Below are positions 23,551 to 29,291 of a DNA stretch of 29,291 nucleotides, in pieces. The position numbers were made by a program, and so were the translations under genes. The stretch is taken from contig CAYYEM010000018.1 in NCBI GenBank assembly GCA_964470915.1, forward strand, positions 1-29,291, in the 5' to 3' direction. The stretch is from CAYPXN01 sp964470915 (GTDB taxonomy: Bacteria; UBA10199; JADFYH01). Positions within the stretch are counted from its first letter, which is position 1. The number at the start of each line of letters is the position of its first letter. The notes below the pieces were generated by a model that was not told the origin of the DNA, ran no database searches, and was given only the letters and a program-made list of their open reading frames with translations.

Positions 23551-23598
23551 CAGGAAAATCCCCTATACAATTTTTTAAAGAAGCTCTACATATTTAAG

Positions 23599-24015
23599 AT
23601 GAAAATTTTGGCCTTGGATGTGGGTGACAAAAGAGTGGGCATCGCAACAAGCGATGAATTAGGGGTGGGAATCTGGCCTCAGAAAACCTTTTTGCGTCAA
23701 GGAACGCCCAGCGATTTTGAAAAATTAGCGGAGATTATCCAAGAACAGAACCCGCAACTTGTGATTGTGGGTTTACCCCTCAACATGAATGGAAGTGAAG
23801 GCCCACAAGCCAAAAAAGTGCGTCAATTTATGGCGTTCCTTGAAAAAGAGATATCCATTCCTATAGAATATTCCGATGAAAGACTCACCAGCTGGGAGGC
23901 AGAAAGCAAATTAGCCGAAAAGGGAATCAAAGGTAAAAATAAAAAAGCTCAAGTAGATTCCATGGCGGCTTCTTTGATTTTAGAAGATTATTTAAGGTCG
24001 AAAGGAAAACTATGA
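23599..24015 (+). CDS. ruvX: RuvX / YqgF family nuclease (putative pre-16S rRNA nuclease)
   Basis: A 138-residue RNase H-fold protein, implicated in maturing the 16S rRNA 5' end and once proposed as a Holliday-junction resolvase. The N-terminal MKILALDVGDKRVGIA carries the catalytic Asp7. VIVGLPLNMNGSEGPQA and DERLTSWEAE follow, and VDSMAASLILEDYL near the end supplies the last acidic residue. The frame is open back to 23533, but the ATG at 23599 gives the normal family length and avoids overlap with divergent acyP. Its stop overlaps the mltG start (ATGA). Confidence 0.95.
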   Translation: MKILALDVGDKRVGIATSDELGVGIWPQKTFLRQGTPSDFEKLAEIIQEQNPQLVIVGLPLNMNGSEGPQAKKVRQFMAFLEKEISIPIEYSDERLTSWEAESKLAEKGIKGKNKKAQVDSMAASLILEDYLRSKGKL

Positions 24016-25058
24016 AAAAAATTTTCTGGACCCTTTTTTTAGTTTTACTACTCGTGGCTGGCTATTTTTCTTTTAACTTTTACCATTTCCCTTCTCGTCC
24101 CTATGGCCCGAAAGCCGTGATTGAAATAAAAAAAGGAATGGGAATTCAGTCTTTGGTGAATGAGCTTTATAATGCAGGTCTTACCAATCATCCTAAATGG
24201 TTGGATTATTATTTTCGTTATAAAGGAGTCGCCTCAGTTTTGAAAGTAGGGGAGTATGAGTTTGGTCCAGGAGCCAGCCCAGAGCAAATTTTTCAAAAAC
24301 TCCTGAAAGCGGAAAGACTACGTCGTCAGTTTACCATTCCGGAAGGTTATAGTGTGAAAGATGTTGCAAAGCTCTTGGGGGAAAAAGGCATCGTAGATTC
24401 CCAAGTGTTTCTTCAAAAAGCTTTGGCACCAGAAGCTCCCAGCCGTTATGGTCTCGAAGGTTCCACACTGGAAGGTTATCTTTTTCCTGATACCTACGAA
24501 TACACCAAAGAGATGAAAGAAGATCAGATTCTTCTGATGATGGTGAATAATTTTAAAAAGAAGCTGGAACTTAAGTTGATTAATATTCCTAGCCAATTGG
24601 GTTTAAGTAAGTATCAGGCACTTATTTTGGCGTCTATCGTCGAAAAAGAAACAGGTAAAGCAGAAGAGCGCCCCATCATTGCAGGTGTTTTTTATAATCG
24701 TTTACGGATGAATATGCCGCTCGCAACAGACCCGAGTATTATTTATGGCATTCCAAACTTTGATGGAAATATCCGTAAAGTAGATCTGGAAAGAGATGGA
24801 CCTTATAACACCTATTTACGCCCAGGTTTAACACCCACACCGATTGCCAATCCTGGTGTGAAAAGCATTGAAGCTGTTTTGAGCCCGGCTCAAACAGATT
24901 ATTTGTATTTTGTGAGCAAAGGAGATGGTTCCCATCAGTTTTCAAGAACTCTCGAAGAACACAACGCAGCGGTTCAGCAATATCAGTTGAATCGACAAGC
25001 GAGCTCACAGCCCACTTCAATGCCAGCCACAATGCCTACAAGCTTACCCGCTCATTAA
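24012..25058 (+). CDS. mltG: Endolytic murein transglycosylase MltG
   Basis: A 348-residue inner-membrane protein that cleaves nascent peptidoglycan strands. An N-terminal membrane anchor (about 4-23) is followed by a periplasmic LysM-like part (VIEIKKGMGIQSLVNEL). The YceG catalytic domain has GSTLEGYLFPDTYEY, LASIVEKET with catalytic Glu211, AGVFYNRLRMNMPLATDPSI and TPTPIANPG. The C-terminal tail after about residue 328 is a low-complexity Ser/Pro/Thr/Met stretch (SSQPTSMPATMPTSLPAH), unusual for the family. AAAGGAAAACT precedes the ATG, which overlaps the ruvX stop. The TAA overlaps the convergent antitoxin-gene stop within TTAA. Confidence 0.96.
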   Translation: MKKIFWTLFLVLLLVAGYFSFNFYHFPSRPYGPKAVIEIKKGMGIQSLVNELYNAGLTNHPKWLDYYFRYKGVASVLKVGEYEFGPGASPEQIFQKLLKAERLRRQFTIPEGYSVKDVAKLLGEKGIVDSQVFLQKALAPEAPSRYGLEGSTLEGYLFPDTYEYTKEMKEDQILLMMVNNFKKKLELKLINIPSQLGLSKYQALILASIVEKETGKAEERPIIAGVFYNRLRMNMPLATDPSIIYGIPNFDGNIRKVDLERDGPYNTYLRPGLTPTPIANPGVKSIEAVLSPAQTDYLYFVSKGDGSHQFSRTLEEHNAAVQQYQLNRQASSQPTSMPATMPTSLPAH

Positions 25059-25363
25059 GTGGGGATACTTTCGGTAATCGATTTTACGATTTGAGTGAGA
25101 TCTTCTTCACTCCATTGCCCTGCCACAGGAACAGCTTTTTGAGTGTTTTCTTCAGGATGCTGAGTGTTTTGAGTCTGATTTGCTTGGAGCTGAAGAAGTT
25201 TTGAATATTCTTGGTAATCTACCAAGACTTTCGAAGGTCGGCCATGCCAAGTAACAACTACTTTTGCATCTTTTTCACGAAGTACCGACGCAAAATTAGC
25301 TCGGGCTTCAGTTACATTATAAACTTTGAGCTTACCGAGTTTACTGTCTTCCATTTCAAACAT
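25055..25363 (-). CDS. Orphan Phd/YefM-type antitoxin-like protein
   Basis: A 102-residue protein. Its first 60 residues fit the Phd/YefM DNA-binding fold: LKVYNVTEARANFASVLREK, then VVVTWHGRPSKVLVDYQEYSKL. The C-terminal part is a Gln/Thr/Asn-rich linker (about 64-82) and an acidic helix that would normally neutralise a toxin. No toxin gene lies next to it: downstream is antisense to mltG, upstream is a divergent intergenic region. It could be a solitary regulator. The ATG at 25363 has AGGGAG upstream, in a small hairpin GGGA/TCCC; an in-frame ATG at 25354 is possible. Confidence 0.75.
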   Translation of the reverse strand: MFEMEDSKLGKLKVYNVTEARANFASVLREKDAKVVVTWHGRPSKVLVDYQEYSKLLQLQANQTQNTQHPEENTQKAVPVAGQWSEEDLTQIVKSITESIPT

Positions 25364-25518
25364 AAGGGAACTCCCTCTTAAATGTTATCCCCTTCGTTAT
25401 TGCCAAAGGGCTATGACAAAATAAAAACTTTAGCAATATGTAAAGTGCACAGAAATCAAGGCAACTAATTAAATGTTTTGTCGAAATTTAGTGAAAGGGC
25501 AAAAATTAAGGGCACACG

Positions 25519-28500
25519 ATGAACAATTTTCTGTATCGCCGCTTGCAATTAGGGGGCGATTTACAAGCTATTTCATGTTTAAATTCTGTTCAAATTCAAC
25601 AGAATCTTCTCCTTTCCAATTTTGTGTCGGAAGCTACCCAATGGCAAAATTTAAGTGCTATGGCAGTAGGCGGACTTGCTTATCGTTTAGGTAAAGTTGG
25701 TGTTTTAGGAGCAAGTGCTTCTTTTCCTACATTGGCGCGAGTTTTAGCCCCTTCACTAGCTTTACTTTCAGAAATTACTGCTTTTCGTGGAGTATCCCAT
25801 GGTTTAGCCCATATTTCAGGCTATGAGCTTGAAGAAGATTTTTTAAATGCAAAAGGTTTTGGCCGAGATTTAGTAAATTTTGCAAGTCTGAAAATAGTAG
25901 GCCATGCCATGAGGGCTACAAATCCTTTATTAGCACATGCATCCCAAACAAGTGCGATGGTAGCAGGCCATCAACTGGCCTATGGACTGGGCTGCGCGAC
26001 GCAACCCAAAGATTCTTTACTGGATCAAATAGTACATGCAGAAGCTGTAAATTTACAAATGAGCTTTGGTTCGAAATTGACTTATCTGGTTAGCGGGGGT
26101 CGACTTGATTTACAAGAACGAAAACTGGAATTGGAAATCCAGAGTCGAGAATTTTCTCTCAAATCAAATAAGAGTGTGTTGAAGGGTGCTTATACCTCTC
26201 CTCCACTTTCTGTTTTTTCTTCTACAAAATCAGATTCCCAAAGAGAGCTTTGGCCCCAAAGCTTAGAAAGTTCTCAAAGAGAATTTGTCAGACGAATGCA
26301 AGCAGAGCAAGCTGCGAAAAGACAGCTTGGCTTGATGGATTATTACCGAGAAGTGAGTGGGAATGAGGAGGTGACGCTTGAGTCTTTTGAAACAGCCTTT
26401 AGAACTTGGTTGGGAGAAGGACGGCCAGAGCTTGCTATTAAAAAAGCAGATCACTCCGTCCGTGCGAAATATCTTTTTATCAAGCAAATGGAAAGCGCCC
26501 AAAGAGAAGTAGAAATAAGCTCGTTACTTTTAGAAGGTGTTCCGGATGCTTTAAAGAACTCTATTCCAGTCCATGTAGAAATTCATCGGTCACGGAAGGG
26601 GCTTGCGTCGCCCCATCAACGGCCATCGCCTGATGGGCTTGATTCCCAAGGGGTGTCACCCAAGGGCGTGATTTTTCTTTTAGCGGGTTATGGTGAAACA
26701 GTCGCTATGCAGGAAGAACATATCACTCATTTTGTGGAAAATGGTTATGTCGTGGTAGCAGCAGATCAACGTGGTCATGGTTTTTCTGGGCATCCCTTGG
26801 GTTTTGAAGGTTATATGAGTAGTCCTGGCGAAGCGTTGGGAGATATGCAACTTGTGTTACGGTCTATCCAAAAAAATCCAGAGTTAAATACGCTACCTCT
26901 TTTTGGTTTTGGATTCTCTCAAGGCGCTTTACTTCACACTTTGCTCGCTCAATATGATTCAGAAGCTTATGCCGGCTTTTCTTTTATAAGCCCCACCCAT
27001 AAATTAGGCCGACGCTTTGAATTTGTGAAGCCCGAAGCCCTGGCCGCATCCGGAAAAACACTAGGAGATTATACTCGGCTTGGAATGGATTTTAAAACTC
27101 AGGAGAATCCAGGTGGGAATTTAATTAAGCAAAACTTTTTAAAGTTTGTAGAGAGTCCTGCTCGTCATGTCGCGCAAAAGTGGTTGGACCGTGGTTTTGC
27201 ACCTCCATATTTTATGATGAATGATTCCAGTGTTTTTTGGCAAAAGCTCATTCAATGGAGCACTCAAATGGCGGAGGACAGCATTTTTCTAGATGTTCCT
27301 ACTTATATTATGGTGGGGAGCAAAGACGACAATATCGGGGGGACCCAAGTTTTAGAACGAAGCCGCCTTTTATTTGATAATCCAATTGAAAGAATTTATT
27401 TTGCAAAAGATCACCAGCTTCTTTTAGAGGAAGAGGGTTTGCCCCAAGAAATTTTAAGATTTAGTGTGGAGTTTTTTGATCGCGCCTTAGAGCAACGCCA
27501 AAGGCCTGTTTCACCTCCTAGTCGTTTCCAGGAAATTATTTTTCATCCCAATGGTTTAGCAGGAAGAGCAAGGGCTTTAGCTGAAACTGTGGATCCAGCT
27601 CAGGACGAAATTCATTTGCGTTATGTGGGTGAGCAGTTTCCTTCTAAAGAAGATTTTAATTTATTGCATGACGAAATAAAAAGGTGCTTTCCTGACGACA
27701 GCAGTCTTTGGTTATCGCTTTCTACTTTTGGTTTGCACGTCTATTTTGATAAAAAAGCGGGTGGAGTTCATAGCAAACTTCGTGGTTTTGTGGTGCAAGA
27801 TGCAGCTAAAATTGAATCGGAGTTTTTGCGACTTTTATCCATCGAGAGAAGTTACTTTGAGGCTTACTCTCCTACTTTTGAGATCAAATATTCAGGATTT
27901 GATTCATTAAATGAAGCTACTGCTGTAGCAGCCCTCACAGAAGTTTTAGATAAACAATTAATCGCCGATACTCAAAGCCTGGTAATCATAGGGGAGTATT
28001 CGGGACTGAAGGTTTCTGTTACACGAGAAAAAGATAAGCTCAAAGTAGAAGTAAGTAAGGGGCAAGCAGTTCCGCAACACTATTATTTAGTTCCCAATGC
28101 CATCACAGGTAAGCTGGAAAAGCGCGTAAATCTTGAGGGGCGAGCTTATTCCTACCGATCTTATGAAGCTTATCAAGGGGCTTTACTGGAATTTTCAAAA
28201 GCAAACTTAGGAGAAGGAGAAGTCGACCTGATTCTTAAAAGTTTGGAACATATTCAACAACATAATCCCGAAGAGTATGGGTCTGTTCTCAGAGCCTATT
28301 TGTTAGAAAAGCTCACTCTTAGAGCCATAGATTATGCCTATTACTCAGGTCATACAGCCTCGATGCGAGAGCTCAGCAGATTTATTGAAGAAGCCTATAC
28401 TCATTTTGATTTTAGGACCCTGCTTTATTTAAAGGGCCGTTTAGGTGTTGAAAAAATTGATCGCTATGATGAGGTAGTTGCAAACATCAATCGAGAAAGC

Positions 28501-29055
28501 TTAAAGGTAGGGGAACATTTAATGACTTTTGCTGAGATGCCCCTCGATTCACCTATGGCTGCACTGCTTCCCCACGAAGATGCTCTTCGGGATTTTTTTC
28601 TTCGCCACGGTATTTTTAGTGAACCGCGCCGAGTATTGGAAAATCGTCTTTTATTAAAAGATTTTTCATTAATGGCTAAGGCTATGTTCGTACCTACATT
28701 TCGAAATGTGATTTCATATGTGCTTCCTAATGTGGAAGATGCGGTGGAAAGCAATGTTTTTACTCAGGATTCCTCTAAACTTTCGTCTAATGAGTTGGAA
28801 TTAAAAGAAGATACAGAAATGTGTCTGAAGAGATTTGGAGAGCTTGTCAGAATTTTAAGAAAAAATGGAGATGATTCGCACAGGAGCTTTCTAAAAGAAG
28901 TTTTGCCTTTAATTCAAGGATCATATCAAAAGGCGGTTTCAGCAGTTTCTAAGCTACCCCTCCATGTTTTAAGAGAATATGCTTTGGATGGTTTAGAATC
29001 CTTAGAAGCGCTTCAAAAAAGTTTGAATTTAACCCCTAATGATAAACAGCCTTAA
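25519..29055 (+). CDS. Large multidomain protein with central alpha/beta-hydrolase domain
   Basis: 1178 residues, no signal peptide. Residues 1-210 form an Ala/Gly/Leu-rich helical module (starts MNNFLYRR, includes AMAVGGLAYRLGKVGVLGAS and TSAMVAGHQLAYGLG) that I do not recognise. A charged helical linker follows. About residues 345-650 are an alpha/beta-hydrolase of the monoacylglycerol-lipase type: GVIFLLAGYGE, VVVAADQRGHGFSGHP, nucleophile elbow GFSQG with Ser467, VGSKDDN with Asp603, and KDHQ with His632, so the triad looks complete. A GC-rich insert (358-383) precedes the first strand. The C-terminal 500 residues are mixed alpha/beta with many helices and match no family I know. AAGGG 7 nt before the ATG supports the start. 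The next gene begins with a similar N-terminus, suggesting a tandem paralogous family. Substrate unknown. Confidence 0.85.
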   Translation: MNNFLYRRLQLGGDLQAISCLNSVQIQQNLLLSNFVSEATQWQNLSAMAVGGLAYRLGKVGVLGASASFPTLARVLAPSLALLSEITAFRGVSHGLAHISGYELEEDFLNAKGFGRDLVNFASLKIVGHAMRATNPLLAHASQTSAMVAGHQLAYGLGCATQPKDSLLDQIVHAEAVNLQMSFGSKLTYLVSGGRLDLQERKLELEIQSREFSLKSNKSVLKGAYTSPPLSVFSSTKSDSQRELWPQSLESSQREFVRRMQAEQAAKRQLGLMDYYREVSGNEEVTLESFETAFRTWLGEGRPELAIKKADHSVRAKYLFIKQMESAQREVEISSLLLEGVPDALKNSIPVHVEIHRSRKGLASPHQRPSPDGLDSQGVSPKGVIFLLAGYGETVAMQEEHITHFVENGYVVVAADQRGHGFSGHPLGFEGYMSSPGEALGDMQLVLRSIQKNPELNTLPLFGFGFSQGALLHTLLAQYDSEAYAGFSFISPTHKLGRRFEFVKPEALAASGKTLGDYTRLGMDFKTQENPGGNLIKQNFLKFVESPARHVAQKWLDRGFAPPYFMMNDSSVFWQKLIQWSTQMAEDSIFLDVPTYIMVGSKDDNIGGTQVLERSRLLFDNPIERIYFAKDHQLLLEEEGLPQEILRFSVEFFDRALEQRQRPVSPPSRFQEIIFHPNGLAGRARALAETVDPAQDEIHLRYVGEQFPSKEDFNLLHDEIKRCFPDDSSLWLSLSTFGLHVYFDKKAGGVHSKLRGFVVQDAAKIESEFLRLLSIERSYFEAYSPTFEIKYSGFDSLNEATAVAALTEVLDKQLIADTQSLVIIGEYSGLKVSVTREKDKLKVEVSKGQAVPQHYYLVPNAITGKLEKRVNLEGRAYSYRSYEAYQGALLEFSKANLGEGEVDLILKSLEHIQQHNPEEYGSVLRAYLLEKLTLRAIDYAYYSGHTASMRELSRFIEEAYTHFDFRTLLYLKGRLGVEKIDRYDEVVANINRESLKVGEHLMTFAEMPLDSPMAALLPHEDALRDFFLRHGIFSEPRRVLENRLLLKDFSLMAKAMFVPTFRNVISYVLPNVEDAVESNVFTQDSSKLSSNELELKEDTEMCLKRFGELVRILRKNGDDSHRSFLKEVLPLIQGSYQKAVSAVSKLPLHVLREYALDGLESLEALQKSLNLTPNDKQP

Positions 29056-29063
29056 TTAAAAAT

Positions 29064-29092
29064 AAAAAAAATGAAGGATAATTCATTTTTTT
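29064..29092 (+). terminator. AT-only hairpin after the large hydrolase gene
   Basis: AAAAAAATGAA (29065-29075) and TTCATTTTTTT (29082-29092) form an 11-bp stem with a 6-nt loop, 9 nt after the stop codon. The stem is weak because it holds only one G-C pair region, but the run of Ts could end transcription. Confidence 0.4.
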
Positions 29093-29157
29093 AGCAACTA
29101 TCTTACTCAGCTTTCGAATTTATTTGATAGTTACCTAAAACCTATTTGATTTTTTAG

Positions 29158-29199
29158 AGAAGGACCTGGATGGGTTCTTCTAGATTAATTTTATTTTAT
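29158..29199 (+). terminator. Likely intrinsic terminator between the two paralogous genes
   Basis: AGAAGGACC (29158-29166) pairs with 29073-plus-100 region bases 29173-29181 (GGTTCTTCT) in a 9-bp stem with one G-T pair and a 6-nt loop, followed by the T-rich AGATTAATTTTATTTTATT. It lies 50 nt before the next start codon, so it may attenuate the downstream gene rather than end the upstream one. Confidence 0.5.
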
Positions 29200-29230
29200 T
29201 AAATCCCTAGGATCAGGGAGAGGACGAGTT

Positions 29231-29291
29231 ATGACCAATTTTTTAGAGAGAAGAACCTCACTTCAGTTCAGCAACACAAATCAGCAACTTA
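29231..29291 (+). CDS. Start of a second gene with the M-x-NFL-x-RR N-terminus (partial)
   Basis: Twenty codons plus one base are visible: MTNFLERRTSLQFSNTNQQL. Purine-rich AGGGAGAGGA lies just upstream at normal spacing, so the start is credible. The first residues align with the preceding large protein (MTNFLERR-SL against MNNFLYRR-QL), suggesting a tandem paralog sharing the N-terminal module. The rest lies outside the window and its function cannot be judged. Confidence 0.7.
   Translation, partial: MTNFLERRTSLQFSNTNQQL

Noticed and set aside
23533..23598. 22-residue N-terminal extension of RuvX
   Set aside because: It would overlap the divergent acyP start, has no family counterpart, and MKILALDVGD at 23599 is the usual beginning.
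25473..25694. 73-codon plus-strand ORF at the start of the large gene, as a possible toxin for the orphan antitoxin
   Set aside because: It runs mostly in another frame of the 1178-residue coding sequence, shows no toxin motif and has no ribosome-binding site.
1..29291. CRISPR arrays, tRNA or rRNA genes, insertion sequences and prophage genes
   Set aside because: No regularly spaced repeats, tRNA-like cloverleaf sequences, transposase motifs or phage structural genes were seen on either strand.

Overview
This window is an AT-rich bacterial replication-origin region with typical Gram-negative content: an outer-membrane TonB-dependent receptor, a lipoprotein with an apparent lipobox, YidC with a large periplasmic domain, and a GyrB with the long C-terminal-half insertion. 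Bactofilin next to parA/parB, and the order rpmH-rnpA-yidD-yidC-mnmE-mnmG-rsmG-parA-parB, recall deltaproteobacterial or myxobacterial-type lineages. That placement is an inference; no rRNA gene is present to test it.

Layout. (1) Positions 1-5371, minus strand: a cobalamin-uptake locus. It has a promoter, a cobalamin riboswitch, btuB, a beta-propeller lipoprotein, a TPR protein, a BtuF-like binding protein, and the first codons of a probable BtuC permease that runs off the left edge. (2) 5380-8583, minus: a long-chain polyprenyl diphosphate synthase, a bactofilin, ParB and ParA. (3) 8673-15492, minus: rsmG, mnmG, mnmE, yidC, yidD, rnpA and rpmH, with two consensus parS sites (one inside rsmG, one just before mnmG). 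(4) 15493-17756: dnaA flanked by two gene-free stretches. The dnaA-dnaN gap carries DnaA boxes and an AT-rich tract and is the best oriC candidate; the rpmH-dnaA gap carries overlapping inverted repeats that could be a structured RNA. (5) 17757-25058, mostly plus: dnaN, recF, gyrB, a GC-rich odd segment with a 51-codon ORF, a DUF1795-type protein, acylphosphatase (minus), ruvX and mltG. (6) 25055-29291: an orphan Phd-type antitoxin (minus), then a 1178-residue protein of mostly unknown function with a central alpha/beta-hydrolase domain, then the start of a second gene with a similar N-terminus (M-x-N-F-L-x-R-R).

Genes left of about 15.5 kb are all on the minus strand and most genes to the right are on the plus strand, so transcription diverges from the dnaA region as expected for replication leaving an origin. 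ParA, ParB and the parS sites 6-9 kb from that origin make up the chromosome-segregation system, and the bactofilin next to them may help anchor it at a cell pole.

The most interesting items are: the riboswitch-controlled beta-propeller lipoprotein directly behind btuB, which resembles the Bacteroides BtuG arrangement; a riboswitch-linked terminator written into the signal-peptide codons of btuB; a parS site occupying the mnmG leader; the foldback sequence upstream of dnaA; and the tandem modular proteins at the right edge.
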